A DNA stretch of 64,000 nt, taken from Stenotrophomonas panacihumi. Lineage in GTDB: Bacteria; Pseudomonadota; Gammaproteobacteria; Xanthomonadales; Xanthomonadaceae. Where the stretch lies: the NCBI RefSeq assembly GCF_001431645.1, contig NZ_LLXU01000092.1, positions 34,416-98,415 of the forward strand, written 5' to 3'. Of this stretch, positions 1-8,975 are shown piece by piece. Within the stretch, counting starts at the first letter, position 1, and each line of letters begins with the position of its first letter. The notes under the pieces are model-generated. The model worked only from the letters and a program-made list of their open reading frames with translations. It was not told the origin of the DNA and did no database searches. The position numbers and the translations under genes are program-made.

Positions 1-643
1 GGATGCCGATCGCCACGACCAGCAGGATCACCGCCATCGTCAGATAGGGCGCGTGGATCTTGGCGGCGAATTCGTTGAGCAGCATTTCCTTCGTGGCAGC
101 GTCGGCCGTGGCCACCTTGTCGGACAGGTCGCCTACTCCTTGCAGCACGATCGAGCCAATCACCCACGGCACGATGATGCCGCCGATCTTGTTGCAGATG
201 CCCATCAGCGCGATACGCCGCGCGGCGGTCTCGATCGGCCCAAGGATGGAAACGTACGGATTGACGGCGGTCTGCAGCAGCGCAAGTCCGCTGCCGATCA
301 CGAACAGTCCGCCCAGCGCGCCGGGATACCAGCGCTGCGTGGAAAACTGGCCGAATGCAGCGGCACCTGCCGCCATCACGAAAAGGCTTACCGCAAGGCC
401 CTTCTTCATGCCGGTGCGCTTGAGGATCCACGAGGACGGCAATGCGAGGAAGAAGTACGACAGGTAGAACACCATCAGCACCAGGAAGGCGTTGACCTCG
501 TTCAAATCGAAGGCCAGGCGCACGAAGGTGATCAGCGGGCCGTTGATCCAGGTGAGGAAGCCGATGACGAAGAACAGCACGCCGACGATGGCGATCGAAG
601 TCATCAGGCTGGAGCGTTCGGGAGTGGCGGTGAGTGCGGACAT
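1..643 (-). CDS. FucP-type sugar MFS transporter (partial, C-terminus off the window)
   Basis: The gene runs off the left edge; about 214 N-terminal residues are visible. The translation starts MSALTATPERSSLMTSIAIV and continues with hydrophobic segments and the loop LKRTGMKKGL between TM2 and TM3, as in the FucP/GluP (glucose/galactose and N-acetylglucosamine NagP-like) branch of the major facilitator superfamily. It should be an inner-membrane sugar:proton symporter. The ATG at 643 is preceded by an AGGAG ribosome site. It is divergent from a glucokinase-family gene, with a TonB receptor and a hexosaminidase beyond, so amino-sugar or glucose uptake is the likely role. The substrate is inferred from context only. 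A LacI-type dyad at 693-706 lies about 50 bases upstream. Confidence 0.85.
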   Translation of the reverse strand, partial: MSALTATPERSSLMTSIAIVGVLFFVIGFLTWINGPLITFVRLAFDLNEVNAFLVLMVFYLSYFFLALPSSWILKRTGMKKGLAVSLFVMAAGAAAFGQFSTQRWYPGALGGLFVIGSGLALLQTAVNPYVSILGPIETAARRIALMGICNKIGGIIVPWVIGSIVLQGVGDLSDKVATADAATKEMLLNEFAAKIHAPYLTMAVILLVVAIGI

Positions 644-692
644 CGGGTGAAAGCTCCTGCGTCGTCGACGGCCGTTGCGGCGGTCTGGCTGG

Positions 693-706
693 GAACAACG
701 TTGTCA
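693..706. promoter_or_regulatory. LacI-family-type operator dyad, site 1
   Basis: GAACAACGTTGTCA. The core ACAACGTTGT is a perfect 10-base palindrome with central CG. Against the symmetric form TGACAACGTTGTCA the right half is perfect and the left half has two mismatches. LacI-family sugar regulators typically bind this class of CG-centred palindrome. The site lies upstream of the permease start at 643. The regulator gene is not in the window, so its identity is inference. Confidence 0.5.
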
Positions 707-913
707 CATTTATTCGATGCGCATGGGCTGCTTGTCAACTTCCCGTGACGACAGGACACGCTACGGGCGTGACGCGTCGCAGCATTGCTGCGGCGCCGCA
801 TCGATAGTTCCGGGCGCTTTGCCACGGCTGGCTTTGCAGGCAGGTCGCGGGCTGTAACCGGTTTCCCCGACCAGCCCCCTGTTACCCGATTGCGAAAATT
901 TCGTTGCACCCCG

Positions 914-943
914 TTGACATCGTTGTCAGACCGATTTCACACT
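914..943 (+). promoter_or_regulatory. Candidate sigma-70 promoter for the glucokinase-receptor-hexosaminidase genes
   Basis: A perfect -35 hexamer TTGACA lies at 914-919. A weak -10, CACACT at 938-943, follows with an 18-base spacer. The -35 hexamer overlaps the dyad at 915-928, the classic arrangement for repression by occlusion. The -10 match is only 3 of 6, so the exact start site is uncertain. Confidence 0.4.
915..928. promoter_or_regulatory. LacI-family-type operator dyad, site 2
   Basis: TGACATCGTTGTCA, a near-perfect CG-centred palindrome with one mismatch, of the same class as the dyad at 693-706. It sits 76 bases upstream of the kinase GTG and on top of a TTGACA -35 element. The pair flanks the divergent intergenic region, which suggests that one regulator controls both the permease and the kinase operon. 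Confidence 0.55.
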
Positions 944-1003
944 CGGCCCCGTCGAGTCCCCCTTCCGGGGTCCCGGCATGCCCCCAGGCAACCAGGAGTC
1001 AGT

Positions 1004-2023
1004 GTGGCTGCAACGTCCCCAGCTTCGACCCCCACCCTGCCGCATGCCGGTCCGTTCCTGGCCGCCGATGTGGGCGGCACGCACGTGCGTATCGGCCGTG
1101 TGCGGGCGGGCGCCGATCCGCGCCACCCGGTGGAAGTGCTGGACTACCGCAAATACCGCTGCGCCGATTACCCGAGCCTGGCCGCCATCGTCGGCGACTT
1201 CCTGCGCGACAACCCGGGCGTGCAGGAGTGCGTGATCGCCAGCGCCGGCTATCCGCTGGCCGACGGCACCGTCATCACCAACAACCTGCCGTGGGTGCTG
1301 TCGCCGCGCGCCATCCGCGAGGAACTGGGCCTGGCGCAGGTGTACCTGGTCAACGATTTCGAGGCGGTCGCGCATGCGGCGGCCTACGTGGACGCCAGCG
1401 AGGTGGTCCAGCTCACCGGCCCGGCGCAGGCGCCGCGCGGCCCCACCCTGGTGCTCGGCCCCGGCACCGGCCTGGGCGCGGCGGTGTGGATTCCCAACGA
1501 CGGCTTCCCGGTCGTGCTCGCCACCGAGGCCGGCCAGGCCGCGCTGGCCAGCAACACCGAACTGGAAATGCAGCTGGTGCGCGAAATGCTGCGCCATCGC
1601 AGCCACGTGCCGGTGGAGCACGCGATTTCCGGCCCCGGCCTGCTCAATCTCTACAACGCGCTGTGCGCGGTGCGCGGCGTGCCGGCCGTGCATGCCACGC
1701 CGGACGCGATCACCGCCGCCGCGCTGGAAGGCGGCGATCCGCTCGCGCACCAGGCGCTGGACGTGTTCTGCGGCCTGCTCGGCAGCGTCGTGGGCGACAT
1801 GGCCCTGCTCTACGGCGTGCAGGGCGGCATCTACCTCGCTGGCGGGATCCTTCCCAAGATCCGCCAGTTCCTGATCGACAGCAGCTTCGTGCAGCGTTTC
1901 CTGGACAAGGGATCGATGCGCGAGGCGCTGGAACGAATTCCCGTGAAGTTGGTCGATCACGGGCAGCTGGGCGTCGTGGGCGCCGCCAGTTGGTATCTGG
2001 GCCAGAAGGCGAAAGCAGCGTAA
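1004..2023 (+). CDS. glk: Glucokinase-family sugar kinase (glucokinase or N-acetylglucosamine kinase)
   Basis: 339 residues, the usual length for bacterial Glk of the E. coli type. It phosphorylates glucose, or possibly N-acetylglucosamine, with ATP in the cytoplasm. The phosphate-1 motif FLAADVGGTHVRIG is near the N-terminus and the second nucleotide loop LVLGPGTGLGAAVW near residue 150; an ILPKI segment near the C-terminus is typical of the family. I chose the GTG at 1004 because AGGAG ends five bases before it; the frame is open further upstream, but those residues look non-coding. Some Xanthomonas glucokinase paralogues act as GlcNAc kinases, and the permease, receptor and hexosaminidase neighbours make that plausible here. 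It is the first gene of a probable operon. Confidence 0.9.
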   Translation: MAATSPASTPTLPHAGPFLAADVGGTHVRIGRVRAGADPRHPVEVLDYRKYRCADYPSLAAIVGDFLRDNPGVQECVIASAGYPLADGTVITNNLPWVLSPRAIREELGLAQVYLVNDFEAVAHAAAYVDASEVVQLTGPAQAPRGPTLVLGPGTGLGAAVWIPNDGFPVVLATEAGQAALASNTELEMQLVREMLRHRSHVPVEHAISGPGLLNLYNALCAVRGVPAVHATPDAITAAALEGGDPLAHQALDVFCGLLGSVVGDMALLYGVQGGIYLAGGILPKIRQFLIDSSFVQRFLDKGSMREALERIPVKLVDHGQLGVVGAASWYLGQKAKAA

Positions 2024-2138
2024 TCGCAACACCGTGTGGTCGCAGTCCGCGTCGAGGTCGGGGAGGACCGCCACGCACAGCAACATCGGCGCGCCAAGCA
2101 ATGCCCGCTAATCCAATTGATTGATGAGGAGAGACATC

Positions 2139-4844
2139 ATGAAATACCGCAAGTCCGTACTTACCTCGGCCATCGTGACCTGTCTTGCGTTCAGCGCGCA
2201 CGCCCAGGACGCCGGCCAGCAGCAGACCGCCACCGACCTCGATACCGTGCAGGTCATCGGCATCCGCGGTTCGATGGAGAAGTCGCTGGACACCAAGCGC
2301 GAAGCACAGGCGCGCGTGGAAGTGGTTACCGCCGAGGACATCGGCAAGCTGCCGGCCAAGAACGTGGCCGACACCCTGCGCGAACTGCCCGGCGTGAACA
2401 TCAGCTCGTCCAGCGCCAGCGAAGGCGCCTTCGACGAGGCTGACCGCGTCAGCCTGCGCGGCACCAACCCCAGCCTGACCCAGACCCTGGTCAACGGCCA
2501 CACCATCGGCACCGGCGACTGGTTCGTGCTGAGCCAGGTGGCCAACGTCGGCCGCAGCGTGAGCTATTCGCTGCTGCCGTCGGAGATCGTTGACCAGGTC
2601 GTGGTGAACAAGAGCTCGCAGGCCAAGCTGGTGGAAGGTGGCAGCGCCGGCTCGGTGAACATCATCACCCGCAAGCCGCTGCAGTTCGCCGACAACCTGA
2701 CCACCGAAGCCTCGGTGGGTGCGGCTTACTCCGACCTGCCCGACAAGACCGAGCCGCAGGTCAGCGCGCTGCTCAACTGGAAGAACGACGCGAATACCGT
2801 CGGCGTGATGGTGCAGGGCTTCTACGAGAAGCGCTCGCTGCGTCGTGATGGCCAGGAAGTGGTCGGCGGCTATGGCGTGATCCCGGACGACGCCGCCGTG
2901 GTGGCGACCAATCCGGACCTGGCCGGCGTGCTCTACCCGAACCTGCTGGGCGCGGTGTATTTCGACCAGACCCGCGAGCGCAAGGGCGGCGTGCTGGACG
3001 TGCAGATCAAGGCCACCGACAGCCTGACCCTGAACCTCAACGGGTTCTACTCCAAGCTGGAAGCGGACAACTACAACCGCAACTACATGATGTGGGCCAG
3101 CCAGTTCGTCAACACGCAGGCGCCGAACCCGGGCTACGTGATCAAGAATGGCGTGCTGACCCAGGCCACCTACGCGCCGACCACCAGCGCCACGGTCACG
3201 CCGTACGGCGTGTACGACATGATCTCGCGCCCGAACGCCTCGTCCGAGTCCAAGTACCTGACGCTCGATGCCGACTGGCAGGCTTCCGACAACCTGAACT
3301 TCAAGTTCCAGGCCGGCACCACCGATGGCAGCGGCAAGAGCCCGACCCAGGACGTGCTGGAAACCGGCACCGCCGGCAATGCCGGCGCCAGCTGGAGCAT
3401 GGGCGGCCTGGGCGATCCGATCGACTGGTCGCTGGGCGGCGTCAACACGCCGGCCAACCACCTGCCGCAGAACGGCTGGATCTTCGGCGGCCAGGCGATC
3501 GACGTGAAGGACAGCGAGGACTGGTTCGCCGCCGACGGCGAGCTGTTCGCCAACGCCGACAGCGTCCTGAACTCGTTCGACTTCGGCGTGCGTTACTCCG
3601 AGCACGAGCGCAAGAACGACTTCGAGATCGCGCAGGGCCCGAACTTCGCCAGCAACTGGACGGACATCTCGGCTTACCCGACCACCGGCGGCAGCTACCC
3701 GGGCGACTTCGGAAGCGACCTCGGCGGCAGCGTCCCGGGCGGCATCTGGTACTACACGCCTTCGCAGCTGGCGCAGATCAACGCCGATTTCGCCAACCGC
3801 GATCCGGTCAGCCGCTTCTACTTCTCCGACGTCTACGGCGTGAAGGAAAAGATCTCGGCGGCTTACGTGCAGGCCAACTTCGCCGGCACCTCGTGGAGCG
3901 GCAACATCGGCCTGCGCTACGTCAAGACCGATACGGACGTGAGCTACAACCAGTCGCTGCCGGTGAACTCCGGCATCCCGGGTGCGATCAGTGGCTCGGC
4001 GTTCGGCGACTACCTGCCGACCACGGTGCAGAACGACTACAGCCGCCTGCTGCCCAGCGCCAACCTCAAGTTCGACCTGAGCGACGACCTGGTGGCCCGC
4101 TTTGCCGTGTCGCAGACCATGACCCGCCCGGATTACTCCGCGCTGGCCGGCTCGCTGTCGCTGGATGACCTGACCCACACCGGCAGCGGCGGCAACCCGC
4201 AGCTGAAGCCGATCGTGTCGACCAACTACGACGCGAACCTGGAGTGGTACTTCGCCCCGCGCGCCCTGCTGTCCTTCGGCGTGTTCGCGATGCAGCTCAA
4301 CGACTACATCAACTTCGGCACCACCACCATCAGCTACAAGGACCAGGCCGCCAGCTACGCCAGTGGCACCGACGTCTACGCGGACTACCAGGTGTCGGTC
4401 CCGGTCAACACCAACGGCAACATCAAGGGCTTCGAAGTCGCCTACCAGCAGCCGATCGGCGAGTTCTTCGGCGTGTCGGCGAACTACACCTATGCCGATG
4501 GCGAAGCCAGCGGCGGCGGCCCGCTCAACGGCACCTCGAAGAACACCTACAACCTGGCCGGCTTCTTCGAGAACGACCGCTTCAGCGCCCGCGTGAGCTG
4601 GAACTGGCGCGACGACTTCTACGCCGGCGTCAGCCGCACCGACGAGTTCTACCAGAAGTCGGTGGGCGCGCTGTCGGCCTCGCTGTCGTACCACGTGACC
4701 GACTGGATGACCGTCTCGCTGGACGGCCTGAACCTCAACAACCCGGTCTACAAGTACTACACCAACAGCGACGCGGGCTTCCTGCCGTATGCGTTCTATG
4801 CCAACGGCCGCCAGTACTACCTGAACCTGCGTTTCAAGTTCTGA
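2139..4844 (+). CDS. TonB-dependent receptor (Xanthomonas/Caulobacter type)
   Basis: 901 residues. A signal peptide (MKYRKSVLTSAIVTCLAFSAHA) is followed by a TonB-box-like segment DTVQVIGIRGSM, then a plug domain (about residues 45-165, with ELPGVNI and RVSLRGTNP) and a 22-stranded barrel ending in Phe (NLRFKF), the outer-membrane assembly signal. It should import a large substrate across the outer membrane using TonB-ExbBD energy. Given the GH20 enzyme downstream and the sugar kinase upstream, chito-oligosaccharides or other amino sugars are the likely cargo, but that is inference. The ATG at 2139 has GAGGAGA eight bases upstream; an in-frame ATG at 2124 is less well placed. I see no separate operator in the 115-base gap after the kinase. 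Confidence 0.92.
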   Translation: MKYRKSVLTSAIVTCLAFSAHAQDAGQQQTATDLDTVQVIGIRGSMEKSLDTKREAQARVEVVTAEDIGKLPAKNVADTLRELPGVNISSSSASEGAFDEADRVSLRGTNPSLTQTLVNGHTIGTGDWFVLSQVANVGRSVSYSLLPSEIVDQVVVNKSSQAKLVEGGSAGSVNIITRKPLQFADNLTTEASVGAAYSDLPDKTEPQVSALLNWKNDANTVGVMVQGFYEKRSLRRDGQEVVGGYGVIPDDAAVVATNPDLAGVLYPNLLGAVYFDQTRERKGGVLDVQIKATDSLTLNLNGFYSKLEADNYNRNYMMWASQFVNTQAPNPGYVIKNGVLTQATYAPTTSATVTPYGVYDMISRPNASSESKYLTLDADWQASDNLNFKFQAGTTDGSGKSPTQDVLETGTAGNAGASWSMGGLGDPIDWSLGGVNTPANHLPQNGWIFGGQAIDVKDSEDWFAADGELFANADSVLNSFDFGVRYSEHERKNDFEIAQGPNFASNWTDISAYPTTGGSYPGDFGSDLGGSVPGGIWYYTPSQLAQINADFANRDPVSRFYFSDVYGVKEKISAAYVQANFAGTSWSGNIGLRYVKTDTDVSYNQSLPVNSGIPGAISGSAFGDYLPTTVQNDYSRLLPSANLKFDLSDDLVARFAVSQTMTRPDYSALAGSLSLDDLTHTGSGGNPQLKPIVSTNYDANLEWYFAPRALLSFGVFAMQLNDYINFGTTTISYKDQAASYASGTDVYADYQVSVPVNTNGNIKGFEVAYQQPIGEFFGVSANYTYADGEASGGGPLNGTSKNTYNLAGFFENDRFSARVSWNWRDDFYAGVSRTDEFYQKSVGALSASLSYHVTDWMTVSLDGLNLNNPVYKYYTNSDAGFLPYAFYANGRQYYLNLRFKF

Positions 4845-4876
4845 TGTTGTCTCTCCCAAGCGTGTAATGCTCCACT

Positions 4877-4910
4877 GCGGGCCCGGACTCGTCCGGGCCC
4901 GCTTTCTTTT
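4877..4910 (+). terminator. Rho-independent terminator after the TonB receptor
   Basis: An 11-base perfect stem (GCGGGCCCGGA, 4877-4887) with a 4-base loop and its complement at 4892-4902, followed by TTTCTTTT. It lies between the receptor and the hexosaminidase, so read-through to the latter is probably partial. Confidence 0.85.
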
Positions 4911-4947
4911 ACGGCTTCCCCAACGCCGCCACCGGAGGATCGTTCCG

Positions 4948-7245
4948 ATGACTGCCCGCCCTTCCCTGCTCCCGCGCCTGGCCCTGCTGCTGTCCACGCT
5001 GGCGCCGGCCGCCTTCGCGGCCAATCCGCTTACCGTCATTCCCGCGCCCGCGCAGGTGCAGGCCGCCCAGGGCGGCTTCGCCCTTACCCCGCAGGTGCTC
5101 GTGCGCCCGGCCGACGCGGCCGCCGAACCCACCGCGCGCCAGTTCGTCGAAGGCCTGGCGCGCGGCAGCGGCCTGCGCCTGGCGCTGGCGCCGGCCGGCC
5201 GCGCGAAAAAGGGCGAGATCGCCTTCGCGATCGACCCCAAGGCCAGCGCGTCGCCCGAAGGCTACGTGCTGGAGATCGACGCCAACGGCGTGCGCGCGCG
5301 CGCGGCCGATCCGCGCGGCCTGTTCTACGCGGCGGTGACGCTGTGGCAGCTGGCCCCGGCGCGTGGCGAGACCGCCGCGGCCGTGCTGCCGGCCGGCCGC
5401 ATCACCGACGCCCCGCGCTTCGGCTGGCGCGGCCTGATGCTTGATTCGGCGCGGCACTTCCAGAGCGTGGAGCAGATCAAGTCGCTGCTGGACGTGATGG
5501 CGCTGCACAAGTTCAACACCTTCCACTGGCACCTCACCGACGACCAGGGCTGGCGCATCGAGATCAAGCGCTACCCGCGCCTCACCGAGGCCGGCAGCTG
5601 CCGCATCCCGGCCGGCGACGGCGGCATCGGCGCCGATGGCAAGCCTGCGCCGTACTGCGGCTTCTACACGCAGGACCAGGTGCGCGAAGTGGTCGCCTAT
5701 GCGGCGCAGCGCCACATCACGGTGATGCCGGAGTTCGACATCCCGGGCCACGCCACCGCGGCCATCTCGGCCTACCCGGAACTGGGCGTCAGCGGCAAGC
5801 CGATCGAAGTCTCCAACGAGTGGGGCGTGAACACCAACCTGTTCAACGCCGACGAATCCACGATGCAGTTCCTGGAGAACGTGCTGGCCGAGATGATCCC
5901 GCTGTTCCCCGGCCGCTATTTCCACCTCGGGGGCGATGAGGCGGTGAAGGACCAGTGGAAGGCCTCGCCGCGCATGCAGGCGCGCATCAAAGAGCTCGGC
6001 CTGAAGGACGAGGAAGCGCTGCAGGGCTGGATGCTCAAGCGCCTGGAACGCTTCCTGGTGAGCCATGACCGGCTGATGATCGGCTGGGACGAAATCATCG
6101 ATGGCGGCCTGCCGCCGGAAGCGGCGGTGATGTCCTGGCGCGGCACCGAAGGCGGCCTCACGGCGGCACGGCTGGGCCACGACGTGGTGATGGTGCCCTC
6201 CTCCGATCTCTACCTGGATTACCTGCAGACCGATTCGCCGGACGAGCCGCCGGGCCGCCCGTCGAACATCAACCTGCAGCGCGTGTATGCGTTCGAGCCG
6301 GTGCCGGCGGCGCTGGAGCCGGCGCAGCGCCACCACATCCTTGGCGTGCAGGCGAACATCTGGACCGAGCATTCGCGCAGCTTCGCGCGGGTGGAGCATG
6401 CGCTGTTCCCGCGCGCGGCGGCGGTGGCCGAGACCGGCTGGTCGCCGACCGACAAGCGTGACTTCGCCGATTTCCGCTCCCGCCTGCCGCACCTGCTGGC
6501 GCTGTATCGCGCCTGGGGCGCGGACTACGCGCAGACGCCGTTCCAGCCGAAGGTGGAGATCGCCCCCGGCGAGACGGCCGGCAAGGTGCGTATCACGCTC
6601 ACCGATCGCCTCGGCTACGACGACGTGCGCTACAGCACCGACGGCAGCGCGCCGACGGCCGCCTCGCCGCGCTACGAGGCGCCGCTGGAACTCGCCCTGC
6701 CGGTGACACTGCAGGCCGCCTCGTTCTGGAACGGCCAGCCGCTGGCCGCGCCGGTGACGCGCACGCTGAGCATCGAAGGCCTGCGCAGCCGCAGCGACGA
6801 GGAACTGGCCCAGTGCACGGGCAAGCTGATGCTGCGGCTGGAGGACGACGGCCCGCGCGAAGGTCCGCGCGCGGTGTTCAACGTGGACATCTTCAACCCG
6901 TGCTGGGAATGGAAGCAGGCCGACCTGCGCGGCATCGACAGCGTGCAGGTGCATGCCGGCCAGCTGCCCTACTACTTCCAGCTGGCGCACGACGAATCGC
7001 TCCGTACCTTCCAGCCTTCGCACTCGGCGTACGGCGAACTGGTGCTGCGCGACGGCTGCGAAGGCCCGACGCTGGCCAGCGTGAAGCTGCCGGCCAAGCC
7101 GGGCGCCGATGGCTTCTCGACGTTGACCGCCAAGCTGCCGAAGACCGCGCGCAAGGCGCAGGCCGACCTGTGCGTCTACTTCACCGGTGACACGCGCCCG
7201 ACGATGTGGGTGCTGGACCGGATGACGCTGGTGCCGGCGAAGTAA
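4948..7245 (+). CDS. Secreted beta-N-acetylhexosaminidase, GH20
   Basis: 765 residues. Signal peptide (LALLLSTLAPAAFA, then ANPLTVIP), a GH20b-type N-terminal domain (about 25-150), then the GH20 TIM barrel: FGWRGLMLDSARHF, HWHLTDDQGWRIEI, and the catalytic pair D330-E331 in HLGGDEAV. A chitobiase C-terminal-like segment (VRYSTDGSAPTA, about 550-600) follows, then a further domain of about 150 residues with two Cys. GH20 enzymes cleave terminal GlcNAc or GalNAc by substrate-assisted catalysis. It is probably periplasmic and releases GlcNAc from oligosaccharides brought in by the receptor upstream. The ATG at 4948 is chosen because GGAGG lies nine bases upstream and a signal peptide follows directly. 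Confidence 0.92.
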   Translation: MTARPSLLPRLALLLSTLAPAAFAANPLTVIPAPAQVQAAQGGFALTPQVLVRPADAAAEPTARQFVEGLARGSGLRLALAPAGRAKKGEIAFAIDPKASASPEGYVLEIDANGVRARAADPRGLFYAAVTLWQLAPARGETAAAVLPAGRITDAPRFGWRGLMLDSARHFQSVEQIKSLLDVMALHKFNTFHWHLTDDQGWRIEIKRYPRLTEAGSCRIPAGDGGIGADGKPAPYCGFYTQDQVREVVAYAAQRHITVMPEFDIPGHATAAISAYPELGVSGKPIEVSNEWGVNTNLFNADESTMQFLENVLAEMIPLFPGRYFHLGGDEAVKDQWKASPRMQARIKELGLKDEEALQGWMLKRLERFLVSHDRLMIGWDEIIDGGLPPEAAVMSWRGTEGGLTAARLGHDVVMVPSSDLYLDYLQTDSPDEPPGRPSNINLQRVYAFEPVPAALEPAQRHHILGVQANIWTEHSRSFARVEHALFPRAAAVAETGWSPTDKRDFADFRSRLPHLLALYRAWGADYAQTPFQPKVEIAPGETAGKVRITLTDRLGYDDVRYSTDGSAPTAASPRYEAPLELALPVTLQAASFWNGQPLAAPVTRTLSIEGLRSRSDEELAQCTGKLMLRLEDDGPREGPRAVFNVDIFNPCWEWKQADLRGIDSVQVHAGQLPYYFQLAHDESLRTFQPSHSAYGELVLRDGCEGPTLASVKLPAKPGADGFSTLTAKLPKTARKAQADLCVYFTGDTRPTMWVLDRMTLVPAK

Positions 7246-7254
7246 ATGAAACTG

Positions 7255-7289
7255 AAAAGGCCGGGCCTGCGATGCGGGCCCGGCCTTTT
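7255..7289. terminator. Bidirectional rho-independent terminator
   Basis: A 13-base perfect inverted repeat (AAAAGGCCGGGCC at 7255-7267 with its complement at 7277-7289), flanked by A and T tracts. It lies between the convergent hexosaminidase and VanZ-like genes and can serve both. Confidence 0.9.
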
Positions 7290-7318
7290 GCTTGATGGGG
7301 TCGTGGCTGAAGCCGCCC

Positions 7319-7735
7319 CTACGAGTTGGCGGCGCCGCGGCCGAACCAATACCGATCCAGTCGCAACACCCACTCGCGCGCCGGCGTGCGTGCCAGCGAC
7401 AAGCCCGCCAGCACGCCCAACGTATTGGCCAACGCATCGAACGGATCGGCACTGCGATCCACCGTGAAAGCGCCCTGCGCGAACTCGATGCCCACGCCCA
7501 GCAGCACCAGCCCGAACCCGGCCCACAGCAGCGCCCGCCGCGTGGCGAACAGTTGCACTGCCCAGAACGACAGGCCCACGTAGGTAAGGAAGTGTTCGGC
7601 CTTGTCGGTGTTCTCGGGCATGTCCGGAATTTCCGGCGGCGGACCGAGGCACACCACGATCACCGCCAGGATCAGGAACACCCACACGCCGACCCACACC
7701 GTCGGCCGCTGGAACGCACGCAGGGCCATGCTCAC
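7319..7735 (-). CDS. VanZ-like family membrane protein
   Basis: 138 residues with four predicted membrane segments (about 13-31, 49-64, 68-85 and a weaker one near 100-113). The motif DKAEHFLTYVGLSF and the later ADPFDALANTLGVLAG are the two conserved stretches of the VanZ-like family; VanZ itself gives low-level teicoplanin resistance, but most chromosomal members have no known role. The GTG start at 7735 overlaps the stop of the upstream methyltransferase by four bases (GTGA), which supports this start and a two-gene operon. No link to glycopeptide resistance is visible here. Confidence 0.8.
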   Translation of the reverse strand: MSMALRAFQRPTVWVGVWVFLILAVIVVCLGPPPEIPDMPENTDKAEHFLTYVGLSFWAVQLFATRRALLWAGFGLVLLGVGIEFAQGAFTVDRSADPFDALANTLGVLAGLSLARTPAREWVLRLDRYWFGRGAANS

Positions 7736-8919
7736 AGCCGCCAGGTCAGGTCGCCGACCAGGAACGCGGCTTCGAACTCCACGCCGCTCTGGAAGCCCAT
7801 CACCTGGAAACGCTCGCCCATCTCGCTGGGCAGCGTGAGGCGCTTGACCTGCTCGCGCAGGCGCACGCGGCCGACTTCATCGGTGCGGGTATCGGCCTGT
7901 TCCAGCAGCTGGTCCAGTCCGTTGCCGAGCAGGAAGCTGGCCTGGCTGCAGTAGCCGGCCAGTTCGAAGCCAGCGCCGGTGCCGGCTTCAGCGAGCGCGG
8001 TGAAATCCACCGAGGCGGTCAGGTCCTGCAGGCCCGGCCAACGATAGAGATCCTCGTGCATGCGGTGGCGATAGAACGCGCGCAGCGTGCCGTCGCTGCG
8101 CTGCGCCTGGTAGTACTCGCGGCGCGGATAGCCGTAATCGACGAACAGCATCGCGCCGCGCTTCAGCCCGCCGGCCACCGCCTGGATCCAGTACGGCAGC
8201 TGCGGCAGCACTTCGGAACGGTAGCCCTCGGCGAACGGCGTCTCCAGGTACTGCTCCAGGTGCCGCACCGAGGCGGACAACAGCGCATCGGCGGGCTGCT
8301 CGGCGCGCACGAAGCGCCCCTGCGCGTCGACCTGCACGGTCTCCTCGTAGATCTCGCCCTCGCGCACGGTGAAGCGCGGCGTCGGCAGGGCGTCGATGAC
8401 TTCGTTGGCGAACAGCACGCCGTCCCAGTCATCCGGGAACGGGCCATCCACCCATTCGACCAGGTCGAACACCGGCGGGATCAGCGAACGGCTCAGGCGT
8501 TCGCGCTGGCGCTCGCGCAGGTCGGCGCTGGGTTCGAGGATGGCGTAGCGTTCGGGCAGCGCGTCGAGTTCGAGCAGGCGCTTGAGCGTGACTTCAGCGA
8601 ACGCGCCACTGCCGCCACCCACTTCGAGGATGCGTGCCTCCGGCCCGAGCGCCTGCAACACCGGCGCCAACGCGCCGGACACCACGGCGGCGAACAGCGG
8701 GCCGATCTCCGGCGCGGTGACGAAATCCCCGCTCTCGCCGAACTTGCTCGCGCCGGCGCTGTAGTAACCCCACCCCGGCGCATAGAGCGAAAGCTCCATG
8801 AAGCGCGAGAACGGCATCGCGCCGCCGCTGGCGTCGATCTCGGCGCGCAGCAGCGCGGCCAGTTCATCGCTGTGGGCAAGCGCCTCGGGCGCGGGCGTGG
8901 GCAGGTCGGGGTGCTGCAT
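7732..8919 (-). CDS. SAM-dependent methyltransferase, MidA/NDUFAF7 family
   Basis: 395 residues. The N-terminal MPFSRFMELSLYAPGWGYY is the signature of the family that includes mitochondrial NDUFAF7/MidA, an arginine methyltransferase for complex I assembly. The SAM-binding motif ILEVGGGSGAFA follows near residue 95, and VLFANEVIDALP near 180. The bacterial target is not established. I chose the ATG at 8919 (MQHPDLPTP); an ATG at 8952 in the same frame would add 11 residues that look unlike the family, and neither has a strong ribosome site. It is divergent from the pteridine reductase gene. Confidence 0.85.
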   Translation of the reverse strand: MQHPDLPTPAPEALAHSDELAALLRAEIDASGGAMPFSRFMELSLYAPGWGYYSAGASKFGESGDFVTAPEIGPLFAAVVSGALAPVLQALGPEARILEVGGGSGAFAEVTLKRLLELDALPERYAILEPSADLRERQRERLSRSLIPPVFDLVEWVDGPFPDDWDGVLFANEVIDALPTPRFTVREGEIYEETVQVDAQGRFVRAEQPADALLSASVRHLEQYLETPFAEGYRSEVLPQLPYWIQAVAGGLKRGAMLFVDYGYPRREYYQAQRSDGTLRAFYRHRMHEDLYRWPGLQDLTASVDFTALAEAGTGAGFELAGYCSQASFLLGNGLDQLLEQADTRTDEVGRVRLREQVKRLTLPSEMGERFQVMGFQSGVEFEAAFLVGDLTWRL

Positions 8920-8975
8920 GGCGGGGCCGATTGCGTGGACAATGCACAGCATAGCCGAGCAAGGGAAATCGCAAG

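Noticed and set aside
1710..5240. A very long minus-strand open frame opposite the glucokinase, TonB receptor and hexosaminidase genes
   Set aside because: It is antisense to three clear genes, rich in Arg, Val, His and Gln as expected from a GC-rich complement, and has no domain or ribosome site.
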